Below are positions 53,401 to 61,828 of a stretch of DNA of 64,000 nucleotides, in pieces. Source of the DNA: Verrucomicrobiota bacterium (GTDB lineage: Bacteria > Verrucomicrobiota > Verrucomicrobiia > CAIQCK01). The DNA lies in the NCBI GenBank assembly GCA_016235595.1, contig JACRJX010000016.1, positions 62,001 to 126,000 on the forward strand, read 5' to 3'. The notes beneath the pieces were generated by a model. That model ran no database searches, was not told the DNA's origin, and worked only from the letters and a program-made list of their open reading frames with translations. Positions within the stretch are counted from its first letter, which is position 1. The number at the start of each line of letters is the position of its first letter. The translations under genes were made by a program, and so were the position numbers.

Positions 53401-53472
53401 GGAGTAATGGAGTTGTGGAGTGATGGAGTATTGGGTTGGTGGATTTCAACACTCCACCACTCCAATACTCCA
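53401..53472. repeat. 8-base-periodic inverted repeat hairpin between permease and ribokinase genes
   Basis: On the plus strand the 77-base gap consists of consecutive 8-mers. 53401-53440 is five GGAGTNNT-type units, and 53449-53472 is three NNACTCCA-type units. The two arms pair: GGAGTATTGG (53425-53434) with CCAATACTCC (53462-53471) for 10 bp, then 7 more bp after two mismatches, loop TTTCAACAC. In the minus-strand transcript a long hairpin separates the permease stop from the ribokinase start. Confidence 0.8.
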
Positions 53473-53476
53473 GTTG

Positions 53477-54487
53477 TTACAGTTTCGATGCAATCAGCAC
53501 GCTGAGGCCGATCAGGTAGAACAAGAACATCGCGCCGAGCAGCTTGCCGGTGCCGGCGGGGGCGCCTTTGAATTCCTTCCAGATGAACACGCCCCAGAAC
53601 GCGCCGACCATCGTCGCGCCTTGGCCGAGGCCATAGGAAAGCGCCGGGCCGGCCGTGGTGCTGGCGACGATGCTGAAGGACATGCCGACATTCCAGATGA
53701 TGCCGCCGAGGATGCCGATGAGGTGCAGGCGCGCGTTACCCTTCGTGAAATAGTCGCGATAGGTCACTGGCTCGCCGCTGAACGGCTTGGCCATGACGAT
53801 GCTGTTCCAGATGAAGTTTGATACGAGCAAGCCGGCGCTGAAGAGGACGATGGCTGTGTAGGGGCTGAGCTTGCCCGCTTCGAGCGCTTTCGTAGCGGGG
53901 TCAATCGCGCCCATCGCCTGCGCGACGAAGCTGTAGAACCAGCCCATCAGCACGCCCGCGACGACAGAGAGAACGATGCCTTTCACTGGCGTCTTCTGGC
54001 CCGCCGAAGCGAGCCGTTTGTAGGCGAGCGCGTCGAGCACGATGGCGATCATCACAGCCGCCACACCCGCCGCGAGCATCGGGACGTTGCCTTCGGGTTT
54101 GGCGACGTAGGTGGTGATGACGCCGAGCACGAGCGCGAGACCGACGCCGACGGGAAACGCCACCGCGAGGCCCGCGATGTCAATCGCCGCCACGAGCAGG
54201 ATGTTCGAGAGGTTGAAGATGACGCCGCCGAGGAACGCCGACCCGAGCCATTTGGGGTCAGCCTGCGCAAGGTCGGCGCAGAAGCCGCGTCCGCCACTGC
54301 CGCTGCTGCCCATCGTGAACGCGAGGATCAGCGAGAGCAGGAACACGCCGATGGCGTAGTCCCAGTAGAATAGCTGGAAGCGCCATTCCTTGCTGGCGAG
54401 CTTCTGCGTGTTGGCCCACGACCCCCAGCACAACATCGTCACGACGCACATCGCGACGGCGATTGGATACGATTCAACGATGACCAT
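53477..54487 (-). CDS. GRP-type (glucose/ribose porter) sugar permease
   Basis: A 336-residue protein with about ten transmembrane helices. AAAGGAG lies 5 bases before ATG 54487. WGSWANTQKL in helix 1 and the internal pair of duplicated helix blocks fit the GRP/DMT sugar transporter superfamily (for example the ribose permease RbsU and glucose uptake GlcU). The C-terminus ends GLSVLIASKL. Family role: proton-coupled uptake of monosaccharides. Its place between ADP-ribosylglycohydrolase and ribokinase genes points to ribose. Confidence 0.82.
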   Translation of the reverse strand: MVIVESYPIAVAMCVVTMLCWGSWANTQKLASKEWRFQLFYWDYAIGVFLLSLILAFTMGSSGSGGRGFCADLAQADPKWLGSAFLGGVIFNLSNILLVAAIDIAGLAVAFPVGVGLALVLGVITTYVAKPEGNVPMLAAGVAAVMIAIVLDALAYKRLASAGQKTPVKGIVLSVVAGVLMGWFYSFVAQAMGAIDPATKALEAGKLSPYTAIVLFSAGLLVSNFIWNSIVMAKPFSGEPVTYRDYFTKGNARLHLIGILGGIIWNVGMSFSIVASTTAGPALSYGLGQGATMVGAFWGVFIWKEFKGAPAGTGKLLGAMFLFYLIGLSVLIASKL

Positions 54488-54514
54488 GGTTTTCTCCTTT
54501 GTGGAACTTGAACC

Positions 54515-56233
54515 TCATTCACCGAACGCCTGCAACTCTGCGCACGACGAAAACGCCTGCTTCGGATTGTCGCCGCAGGCGGGCACGCCGACAACGCGGA
54601 CGGCGACGGCCTTCACTGGTTCTGGCAGGCGCAGCGTGAACTTCTGGCCCGGCTTGAGCTTCTTGTTGTCGATGGCGGTCGTGGCGGGATAGTCGCTCAA
54701 CTCGCCGACCGTTTCCCACGTGCTGCCTTTGCTGCGCTGGACTTGCACACGCGGTTTGCCAGCGCTGGCGTCAAACCACCCGCCGTCATGGAAGTTCTGG
54801 CCATGAGCGAAGACGATACGGCGCACGTTCATGGGCTTGCTCAACGGGATGCAATACCAGTCTTCTTTCGCTGGCTTGCCGTTGAAGGTGACAACGAAGC
54901 TGTTGAAGTTGCCGTCGGTGATCGAGCCTTCACGGTTGCCTTGGCGTGAACGGCTTTCGGCGGTCTTGGTCGGGATCTTGATCTTCGCCATTTCCTCCGG
55001 TGTGAACTTCACGTCGGCGGCGGGGCCGGGTTCCCAGCTTCGCTCCAGCGCGCCCGGCTTCGGCGTTTGTACCGGGATCACGAAGACTTCCTCACCGTTG
55101 GCGTCCTTCTCGATGCGGCCACCGGCGCGGACGACGGCTTCGCGAGCGAGCTTCTCGCTCACTTCATAGACTTTCGGCAGCGTGTAGTCGGAGAAGCTGA
55201 ACTTGCGGCTGAGGTCGAGTTTCTCGATGAACCGCGCCGGGATTTTCGACGCACCCAGGGCCGCGAAAAACACACCGCCGGCGTTGGAGGGATTGCAGTC
55301 GCTGTCCTGGCCGCACCGGCAAGCGATGACCATCGTCTTGTCGGGATCGCCCGCGCCGTAGAGCAGGCCCATCAGGATGTAAGCGCCGTTAAGTTTGACA
55401 TCAATACTGCCGTCGCCTTTGCCGCCCGGCTTGCCGGACAACCCGTGGCTGTAGCGCGGATCCTTGTGATATTTTTCCTCAACGAGCTGCCAGGTCCTGG
55501 TCCAGTCGGCGTTTTCCTTCGACCAAACCAGAATGTCGCGGACCATCCCGGCGTATTGACTGTCGGGCGGGATGCATCGGAGGCCGGCTTCGATCAAGCG
55601 CCGCGGATCGGTCTGGAAATACGCCTCGGCATACATGCCACCGATGAACTGGCCGGCGTAGACACCGTCGCCGTAATTCATCAGCCGGCCAAACTTCTCG
55701 CCGAGCGCAATAGCGAGGTTCGGCAGACCCGGCGCGATGATGCCGGAGAAGTCGGCCTCGATCTGGTAATCAATATCGTCGCCGTGCGCGTTGAACTTCG
55801 GGTGGCCGCTGTCGGGCGGGGCGATGCCTTTGCGAAGATTCTCGCGGCCGGCCTTGTTGGCGCACCAGAGCGGATAGCCGCTGTTGGCGAAGTCAATGCC
55901 CGCCTGCCGGATGGATGCGTCGAAGCCGTAGAGTTCGAGCGTCCGCATGAACGTCATCTCGACGTAGCAGTCATCGTTGTTGTGTTGATTCACCATCTCC
56001 GGCTTCCACGACGGCATTTTGTCTTCGGATATGATCTCGCCCTTGACCTTGAACTCGGTGGGCGCGCCCCAACCGACACCGATCATCTGTCCGAGCCATG
56101 CGCCTTTCATCTTGTCCACGAATTCCTTCACCGGCAGCCGGCGGAATTGCGCTTCGGAGCCGAGCGTGGGCGTCAGGGTGGCGACGACGCTGGCGATGAG
56201 GAGGATCGGTAGTCCGCGTTTCATGGTGTTCAT
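54515..56233 (-). CDS. Secreted ADP-ribosylglycohydrolase with C-terminal discoidin-like domain
   Basis: A 572-residue protein. ATG 56233 has GAGGG 5 bases upstream; a GTG at 56245 overlaps the regulator stop and is an alternative. The signal peptide is MKRGLPILLIASVVATL. The ADP-ribosylglycohydrolase metal motifs are HNNDDCYVEM (86-93) and GQDSDCN (near 308-314), matching the TDD and GxDTD-type blocks. Residues ~440-572 (FVVTFNGKPAKEDWYCIPL through AVRVVGVPACGD) look like an F5/8 type C beta-sandwich. Family role: hydrolysis of ADP-ribosyl bonds, here outside the cytoplasm. A different glycosidic substrate remains possible. Confidence 0.82.
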   Translation of the reverse strand: MNTMKRGLPILLIASVVATLTPTLGSEAQFRRLPVKEFVDKMKGAWLGQMIGVGWGAPTEFKVKGEIISEDKMPSWKPEMVNQHNNDDCYVEMTFMRTLELYGFDASIRQAGIDFANSGYPLWCANKAGRENLRKGIAPPDSGHPKFNAHGDDIDYQIEADFSGIIAPGLPNLAIALGEKFGRLMNYGDGVYAGQFIGGMYAEAYFQTDPRRLIEAGLRCIPPDSQYAGMVRDILVWSKENADWTRTWQLVEEKYHKDPRYSHGLSGKPGGKGDGSIDVKLNGAYILMGLLYGAGDPDKTMVIACRCGQDSDCNPSNAGGVFFAALGASKIPARFIEKLDLSRKFSFSDYTLPKVYEVSEKLAREAVVRAGGRIEKDANGEEVFVIPVQTPKPGALERSWEPGPAADVKFTPEEMAKIKIPTKTAESRSRQGNREGSITDGNFNSFVVTFNGKPAKEDWYCIPLSKPMNVRRIVFAHGQNFHDGGWFDASAGKPRVQVQRSKGSTWETVGELSDYPATTAIDNKKLKPGQKFTLRLPEPVKAVAVRVVGVPACGDNPKQAFSSCAELQAFGE

Positions 56234-56241
56234 ATAGGCCC

Positions 56242-57270
56242 TCACTGAAGTTTCTTAACCGAACGTCTGACGATCAGGCGGGTGGGCAGCAGGATGCCGC
56301 CTTTGGGTTCACGTTGTGGTGACTGGATTTGGTCGAACAACAACTTCACCGCGACCTCACCCATTTCGGAGAACGGTTGCGCCACCGTCGTCATGGGGGT
56401 GCCGAGATAGGCGGCGTACGGTTGGTCGTCGAAGGCGATGATGGAGATGTCGTCGGGAATCCGCAGTTTCTCTTCCGCAAGTGCCCGCAACGCGCCGAGC
56501 GCGATCAGATTGCTGAAGGCAAGAATGGCGGTCACATCCTTTCGGGTCCGCAACAAGAGTTTGGTTTCGATGTAGCCGCTCTGCTCGCCGAAGCTGTCGC
56601 CCGCAATCAGTGAATCGTCCACCGGCAACTGATGGTCTGCCAGGGCTTCCTTGTAGCCGCGCAGGCGAAATTCGTTTGGCGATGTTCCCCGCAACCCCTG
56701 CAAGCACGCAATGCGGCGATGGCCGTTCTCGATCAGAAAGCGCGTCGCATCCTTGGCGCCGGACAGGTTGTCGGCGCCGACGTAGGGCAAAGGGATGTCG
56801 GGAAAATAGCGATCCACGAGCACGACTGGCAGGCTGTGTTGCCCAAACCGGGAGAGGTGCCCGGACGACAAGCCAACCGGACAGAGCACGATGCCTTCGA
56901 CGCGCTGGCTGCTGAGCAATGCGATGGACTGCGCTTCAAGCGCCGTGTCCTCCTGGCTGTCGCAGAGGATGATCGAGTAACCATGCTTGCGCGTGCCGAG
57001 GGTCACTTCATGTGCGATGCCGGCGAAGAACGGATTGGAAATGTCCGGGATGACCAACCCGATTGTTTGCGTCTTCTTCAGGCGCAGTCCGCGCGCGAGG
57101 TGATTGGGGACGAAGTTGAACTCCTTGGCCAGTTGGCGGACTGCTGATTCCGTTTGCTTGCTGATCCGGTAACGGCTGGCTTGACCGCTCAGCGTGCGCG
57201 AGACTGTTGTGACGGAAATCCCCAACTGATCCGCGATATATTTCAGCGTGGTTTGAGAGTGTCCCGGCAC
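56242..57270 (-). CDS. LacI/GalR family transcriptional regulator
   Basis: A 342-residue protein starting at GTG 57270 with AAGGAA about 7 bases upstream. The N-terminal helix-turn-helix is TLKYIADQLGISVTTVSRTL at residues 8-27, typical of LacI. The periplasmic-binding-protein-like effector domain follows: GLVIPDISNPFFAGIAHEV, LGALRALAEEKLRIPDDISI, and FDDQPYAAYLGTPMTTVAQP. Family role: sugar-responsive repression. It is the first gene of the operon with the ADP-ribosylglycohydrolase, permease, ribokinase and nucleoside hydrolase. Two related operator-like palindromes lie upstream, one in its own promoter, consistent with autoregulation and ribose or a nucleoside derivative as effector. Confidence 0.9.
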   Translation of the reverse strand: MPGHSQTTLKYIADQLGISVTTVSRTLSGQASRYRISKQTESAVRQLAKEFNFVPNHLARGLRLKKTQTIGLVIPDISNPFFAGIAHEVTLGTRKHGYSIILCDSQEDTALEAQSIALLSSQRVEGIVLCPVGLSSGHLSRFGQHSLPVVLVDRYFPDIPLPYVGADNLSGAKDATRFLIENGHRRIACLQGLRGTSPNEFRLRGYKEALADHQLPVDDSLIAGDSFGEQSGYIETKLLLRTRKDVTAILAFSNLIALGALRALAEEKLRIPDDISIIAFDDQPYAAYLGTPMTTVAQPFSEMGEVAVKLLFDQIQSPQREPKGGILLPTRLIVRRSVKKLQ

Positions 57271-57293
57271 GGGAAGTTCCTTGTGTAGACTTT

Positions 57294-57322
57294 ATTCTAG
57301 GTAGCGCAAACCATTGTGCTAA
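57294..57322 (-). promoter_or_regulatory. Candidate promoter of the LacI-led operon
   Basis: On the minus strand TTAGCA (complement of 57317-57322) and TAGAAT (complement of 57294-57299) are 17 bases apart, the standard sigma-70 spacing. The -10 matches at 5 of 6 positions, the -35 at 4 of 6. The start codon lies about 24 bases further. Confidence 0.55.
57302..57321. promoter_or_regulatory. LacI-type operator O1 in the promoter spacer
   Basis: TAGCGCAAACCATTGTGCTA is an imperfect palindrome (TAGCxCAA and TTGxGCTA arms) that fills the -35/-10 spacer of the operon promoter. It shares GCGCAAAC with site O2. Binding here would block RNA polymerase. Confidence 0.6.
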
Positions 57323-57377
57323 TGTTCCGATTTAGTCGTAGTAACTCTTGATTACTTGGAAATTGCACCTATTTATG

Positions 57378-57397
57378 TTGCGCAAACGTTAGCGCAA
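57378..57397. promoter_or_regulatory. LacI-type operator O2, 76 bp from O1
   Basis: TTGCGCAAACGTTAGCGCAA is a near-perfect palindrome around the CG centre (AACGTT core, TTGCGC and GCGCAA arms). Its centre is 76 bp from that of O1, about seven helix turns, which would permit DNA looping. Between 57398 and 57563 nothing else is recognised. Confidence 0.65.
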
Positions 57398-57563
57398 AAC
57401 TGCCATTTGTGTCCATTCCTGTCAATGACCAATTTCGCCTTCGCTTCTCACGCGTAGGACGCGCCACGGACACTGACGAGGTTCATGATGCCCGATGCCG
57501 GTGTTTCTGGTTCGTGGCGATGAGCGGTTCTACATGAATGAACAGTCTGTATGCCCGGCTTGT

Positions 57564-60305
57564 TCACCGTGGCACGTTATTCAGCTTGAGGTTATCGAGA
57601 TAGAAGACGGTCTTTGCGTTGGCGGTGCTACAGAAGCCAAACCAACGCAGCGCCTTCCAGTCGGGGCTGCCGTTCTTCAGGCCGGTGAAGCGGCGCGGCG
57701 GCTCGCCGGGTAGGGTCACGGCGAGGTCCCATGAGCCTGTGGACTGTGCGCCCAGGCCGGCGCTCATCTCGAAATGAACCCATTTGCCCGTGGGCATCGC
57801 CAGCAATTCCTTGTCGCGAACGCACAGCTTGCCACCGCTGATCCGAAGGCTGGGCCCGACGAGGTAAGGATGACCCTCTCCACGCCATTCGTGAAACAGG
57901 ATCGCACCCGGCTCGACGCGGATGTCAAAGCTGAATCGTGTGACGCCGTTGGTGTGGCGCGGGTCGCAGTAGAAGTGCGGGTTGAAAGCGTGCTGCAAAC
58001 CCGGCGCGTCGGTGATCTTCAAGCTGCGTTTGCCACCCGCAGCGGTTTCCTCCGTGACGGCGATGGAGTCGCCTTTCTTTTCGACCTGGACCTGTGCGTC
58101 GGCGAGCGGCGCGCCGACAGGCGACAACTCGAAATCCTCATTGATCGCCAGAGGCAACGGCGGTGGAGGCTCGGGAGCGAACTCGACCGGCGGATACTTC
58201 ACACTGCTTGCCAGTCGGACCCACGCGCGGCCGCCATAGACGCCGGCCTTGGTGTAGTCGAACGGCTTGAAGCCGATCTTCACAGCCGGGGAGCCGGCGC
58301 GCAGCCGGAAGTCGCCCTTGCGCGGGTTCACGAACTTCGGGTCGGCGATGAGCGAGTGTGTGTCTTTGCCAAGCTTCTGCCACTCCTCGAAACTGAGGTC
58401 GTTGAACTTGATCGGCTCGCCCGATTCTTCCCAGTAGAGGTTATTCTCAAACTTGACGTTCGCGTCCTTGGCCGGCCGCCCCAGTAGCGGCCCACCGCGC
58501 CACAGGACGATGTTGCCCTCGAACGTAAACGACAAATGCTGCTCGATACGCGAGCGTTGGATCTGGCCGTCCATCGAGTAGGCGAGGATGTTGTTGCGAA
58601 CGATGTTCTCGCGGCCGTAGTGCTGGTGATAACTGCCGGTCTTGGCGTCATAGACGAGGTTGTTCTCCAGCGTGATGCCGGTGCTGCCTTCGTCGTTGTA
58701 AAGACCCCAGCCGCCACGACCGTAAAGGTCGTAGGAGTAAACGTCGTGGATGCGGTTATTGCTGACGCTGGTGCCGGGCGAGACGCCGAGCGTATAGACG
58801 CCGCCCATGTCGCTCAGCACGCCCCAACCGATATGGTGGATGTGGTTGAAGTCGATTGTGTTGTGGTGCGCAAGGCTCTCCGCATAGCCCCACACCCAGC
58901 CGACGGACACGCCCGAATAGCGGAAGTCGCTGATCTCATTATGCGTGATGCGGTTGTGCGGGCTGTGGCCGATCCAAATGGCGATGCAGCCGGGGAAAAT
59001 GTGGCCGCCGCTGCGAATGATGTTGTTGTCCGCGACGATGTGGCTGGTGTGGCAGACGGGATTCTTCAGGTCGGCCTTCCAGCCTTCGCCGATGCGCAGG
59101 CCGCCTGCGCCGAGATCGTGGATGTAGGTGCGTTCCATGCGGCAATCGCGGCAGCCGCGCCGGAACCAAATACCATAGATGCCCGCGTGACCGATCTCGC
59201 AGTCGGTGATTGCGATAGCACGTGCGCCGTCGGCCTGGATCATGCCGGGGATGGATTGCGCAGCCTGTCCGTCGCCTTGGCCCTGTGGCGGCAGGATGTA
59301 TTGGCCGTGGCGAAACACCAGCCCGCGCAACGTGAGGTGTTCCACGAAGCGGCCCTTGTCCGGGTCGCCGGCGAAGCTGACAAACTGTTCGCAGACCGGC
59401 GCGACGACTTCCGCGCGCGCCATGTTCTCATCCGGTAGCGGCTTGTAGTAGAGCGTGCCGTCCCGGTCGAGGAACCACTCGCCCGGCGCGTCGAGCGCCT
59501 CGCGGAAGTTCTCGACGTGGTAACGCTGGTTCGACCCCCAGCGGCAGAACGTCCATGGCGCGTTGCCGGTGGTGATGACCCCGTTGAGCTTCGCGTCCAC
59601 CGCCGCTACGCGATGCCGCGACACCTCCCACGAGTGATACGCGACCACGGTGACATCGTTCAGCTTTGCCGCCGGGATGCCGAGCAGCGGCTTGATGTCG
59701 TCCCCGCGCGCGACAAAGGCGCGATGGGACAGGTCCGCCGGCTTGCCCGTCGCCGGGTCAATGCCATGGCCCAGCTTGCTCGGGGCGTAGTAGTAGAACT
59801 TGTTCGGTGAGCGCGCCCGCGTCGCGCGCTTGCCGTTGACCCAGAGTTGCTCGAAATACCATTGTCCCGCCTTCACCTCCGGCACCTGCGCCGTCCAGAC
59901 ACCGTCCGCGCCGCGCTGCCAGCCGGTGATACGCCGTCCGCCGCTGAAGACCGGCTTCGCGCTGCGCGCGGCTTCGTAGATGATCGGGCACTTCTCCGTG
60001 CCGCTGTCCTCCGGCGTGAGCACTAACGGCGCGGTGAGCGCGTAATTGCCACCGGCGACGATGACGCGCACCGGCTCAGAGAGCGGACCGGCCGCCTTCA
60101 GTTTCCGCGCCGCGTCGCGCGCGCCTTGCAACGATGCAAGCGGGCCGTCGTTGCGGTCGCGATTAGGGCGCGCGAGCGCGCCGGACCATGCATCGTTGCC
60201 GTCCGGGGCAACGTGGAGCGTGACGGCGTGTGCGACGGTGGCAAGCGCCAGCGTGGCGAGCACGGCGAAGAACAGGGTGAGAGGGAAGAGTTTCAATCGT
60301 AGCAT
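57564..60305 (-). CDS. Secreted right-handed beta-helix glycosidase-like protein (GH141-like)
   Basis: A 913-residue protein with AAGGAG upstream of ATG 60305 and a signal peptide ([22 protein letters not shown]). [18 protein letters not shown] opens the N-terminal parallel-beta-helix domain, and [18 protein letters not shown] resembles a segment seen in GH141-type fucosidase/xylanase proteins. The [24 protein letters not shown] and [14 protein letters not shown] tracts are rungs of the helix. Residues ~745-913 form a C-terminal beta-sandwich ([17 protein letters not shown] and [10 protein letters not shown]). Function as a polysaccharide-degrading enzyme is likely; the exact family (GH141, PL6 or other) is not proven. 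Confidence 0.75.
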   Translation of the reverse strand: MLRLKLFPLTLFFAVLATLALATVAHAVTLHVAPDGNDAWSGALARPNRDRNDGPLASLQGARDAARKLKAAGPLSEPVRVIVAGGNYALTAPLVLTPEDSGTEKCPIIYEAARSAKPVFSGGRRITGWQRGADGVWTAQVPEVKAGQWYFEQLWVNGKRATRARSPNKFYYYAPSKLGHGIDPATGKPADLSHRAFVARGDDIKPLLGIPAAKLNDVTVVAYHSWEVSRHRVAAVDAKLNGVITTGNAPWTFCRWGSNQRYHVENFREALDAPGEWFLDRDGTLYYKPLPDENMARAEVVAPVCEQFVSFAGDPDKGRFVEHLTLRGLVFRHGQYILPPQGQGDGQAAQSIPGMIQADGARAIAITDCEIGHAGIYGIWFRRGCRDCRMERTYIHDLGAGGLRIGEGWKADLKNPVCHTSHIVADNNIIRSGGHIFPGCIAIWIGHSPHNRITHNEISDFRYSGVSVGWVWGYAESLAHHNTIDFNHIHHIGWGVLSDMGGVYTLGVSPGTSVSNNRIHDVYSYDLYGRGGWGLYNDEGSTGITLENNLVYDAKTGSYHQHYGRENIVRNNILAYSMDGQIQRSRIEQHLSFTFEGNIVLWRGGPLLGRPAKDANVKFENNLYWEESGEPIKFNDLSFEEWQKLGKDTHSLIADPKFVNPRKGDFRLRAGSPAVKIGFKPFDYTKAGVYGGRAWVRLASSVKYPPVEFAPEPPPPLPLAINEDFELSPVGAPLADAQVQVEKKGDSIAVTEETAAGGKRSLKITDAPGLQHAFNPHFYCDPRHTNGVTRFSFDIRVEPGAILFHEWRGEGHPYLVGPSLRISGGKLCVRDKELLAMPTGKWVHFEMSAGLGAQSTGSWDLAVTLPGEPPRRFTGLKNGSPDWKALRWFGFCSTANAKTVFYLDNLKLNNVPR

Positions 60306-60370
60306 GTCAGTCTCCTTGGACGTTGTGGCTGTGGTTCAGTCAGTCAAAAGGGTTGCGTGTGTCATCGAGC

Positions 60371-60386
60371 TTTACGCCGGCGTAAA
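60371..60386. promoter_or_regulatory. Perfect 16-bp palindrome between divergent genes
   Basis: TTTACGCCGGCGTAAA is a perfect palindrome centred between the starts of the beta-helix gene and the AsmA-like gene. Its CG-rich centre and AT-rich flanks are operator-like; it cannot act as a terminator here. Regulator unknown. Confidence 0.55.
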
Positions 60387-60418
60387 AAGTGATACCGTAG
60401 CGGCAGAGGATAGCAACT

Positions 60419-61192
60419 ATGAAAACACTGCTTCGTTTGATCATTGTTCTTCTTGTTCTCGCCGCCGGTTTATACCTTGGCCGCAACATCATCGCCCGTT
60501 ACGCAGTCCAGGCGGGCGCCGAGAAGATGACCGGGTTCCCGCTGAAGATCGGCTCGTTGGATCTGGCGTTCGCACAAAGCCGGATCGCAGTGCGCGATCT
60601 CTCGCTGCTCAACCCGTCGGAATTCAAGGAGCCGGTCTTTGTTGAGATGCCGGAACTGACGGTGGATTACGACGCGGGTTCCATGTTCGGCGGCACGCCG
60701 CATTTGACGAGCCTCGTGGTGGACCTCAAGCGCATCGTGATCGTCAGGACGAAGAACGGCGAGTCGAACGCAATGAAACTCAAGGGTGCGCTTGGCGGTG
60801 GTGGAGGCGGCAAGAGCCACTACAAGGTGGACACGCTCCGGCTGAAGATCGGCACCGTGGAGCTCAAGGACTACAAAATGGGGAACCCGATGGAGAAGAC
60901 CATTGCGCTCAACCTTGACGAGACCTATCGCAATTTCTCTGACGCCACCGACATCAACCGCCTGGTGTTGCTGACCGTCCTCAAGAAGGCCGGCCTGCCT
61001 TCCATCGGTATTGACATGGGCCAACTGGCTGGTTCGCTCGGCAACGTCACCAACGCCGCAGGCGAAACCCTCAAAGGTCTGACGGACACGTTGGGCAAGA
61101 CAGGGGCAGGCGCGGCGGAGACGCTGCAAAAAACCGGCAAAGGATTGTTCGACACGTTCAAGAAGATCGTGCCAGGCACATCTTCCAAGTAG
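60419..61192 (+). CDS. AsmA-like membrane-anchored protein
   Basis: A 257-residue protein with AGAGGA before ATG 60419. One N-terminal helix (LLRLIIVLLVLAAGLYLGRNI) is followed by an AsmA/DUF748-like segment: GFPLKIGSLDLAFAQSRIAV, LSLLNPSEFKEPVFVEMPEL, and LVVDLKRIVIVRTKNGESN. A glycine run occurs at residues ~124-129, and the C-terminal ~60 residues are a Gly/Thr-rich amphipathic repeat (GETLKGLTDTLGKTGAGAAE). It resembles the N-terminus of the larger AsmA-like protein at 11396-12766. Likely role in periplasmic lipid or envelope homeostasis. Confidence 0.65.
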   Translation: MKTLLRLIIVLLVLAAGLYLGRNIIARYAVQAGAEKMTGFPLKIGSLDLAFAQSRIAVRDLSLLNPSEFKEPVFVEMPELTVDYDAGSMFGGTPHLTSLVVDLKRIVIVRTKNGESNAMKLKGALGGGGGGKSHYKVDTLRLKIGTVELKDYKMGNPMEKTIALNLDETYRNFSDATDINRLVLLTVLKKAGLPSIGIDMGQLAGSLGNVTNAAGETLKGLTDTLGKTGAGAAETLQKTGKGLFDTFKKIVPGTSSK

Positions 61193-61222
61193 CAGCAGCT
61201 TTCACCCAAACCATGCGTCACT

Positions 61223-61260
61223 GCGTCCTGCGCGCATGAAACAGGATGCTTCGCATCCTG
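61223..61260 (+). other. Mutually exclusive hairpins upstream of the Hsp20 gene
   Basis: CAGGATGC (61242-61249) pairs perfectly with GCATCCTG (61253-61260), giving an 8-bp stem with a 3-base loop. The same CAGGATGC can also pair with GCGTCCTG at 61223-61230 using one G-U pair. The element may be a terminator for the AsmA-like gene or an alternative-structure leader; no T-run is present. Confidence 0.4.
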
Positions 61261-61350
61261 GCGCCAGCGGCCTGTGACAGAGTCTTGTATTTTGAGCAGG
61301 GAAGGCTATGGTTTCCTGCGTCGCCAACTATCGAGGAGCCTGAGAAACCG

Positions 61351-61794
61351 ATGTCGAAGTATCACGCCAGCGAATGGGAACGAATCCAACGGTCTGCTGA
61401 AAAGTCGTTGATGGAGCCGTTGGGCGGAGGACGATCGGACGAGTTTGCTGGCGCGCCTCAGTGGATGCCCAGCGCGGATGTCTTCGAGACACCGGAGCGA
61501 TGGGTGGTGAAGATGGAGGTGGCTGGGATCAACCGGGAGGATGTGGAAATCACGCTGGATGACCGGACGCTGGTGGTGCGCGGTTATCGGCCTGATCCGT
61601 GCCGGACGGGGCAGTGCAAGTTCCGGCAGTTGGAAATTGATTATGGAAAGTTCGAGAGGAGGTTCATCATTCCAAAGTCGGTGGACGCAGAACGGGTGAC
61701 GGCCAGCTATCGGAACGGATTCCTGGTGATCGAGTTGCCCAAGTCGGAAAAAGCCGAGCACGCAACCGTGACGGTCATTGTGGAGCAGTCGTAG
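61351..61794 (+). CDS. Hsp20/alpha-crystallin small heat-shock protein
   Basis: A 147-residue protein. ATG 61351 follows GAGGAG by 12 bases; the open frame extends upstream but only this start fits the family. The alpha-crystallin domain spans about residues 40-145: MPSADVFETPERWVVKMEV, GINREDVEITLDDRTLVV, and the C-terminal conserved GFLVIELPKSE (AxxxxGxLxI-type motif). Role: ATP-independent holdase chaperone preventing aggregation. The Lon protease gene begins 34 bases downstream, forming a protein-quality-control pair probably expressed together. Confidence 0.88.
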   Translation: MSKYHASEWERIQRSAEKSLMEPLGGGRSDEFAGAPQWMPSADVFETPERWVVKMEVAGINREDVEITLDDRTLVVRGYRPDPCRTGQCKFRQLEIDYGKFERRFIIPKSVDAERVTASYRNGFLVIELPKSEKAEHATVTVIVEQS

Positions 61795-61828
61795 CAATGA
61801 AAGTGCAGAAGATCACGTCGTTCCCAAC

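Noticed and set aside
53401..53472. The 8-mer hairpin as an intrinsic terminator
   Set aside because: It is inside a likely operon and has no T-run after the stem.
55067..56212. A 381-codon plus-strand frame
   Set aside because: It is antisense to the secreted ADP-ribosylglycohydrolase, which carries both metal motifs and a signal peptide.
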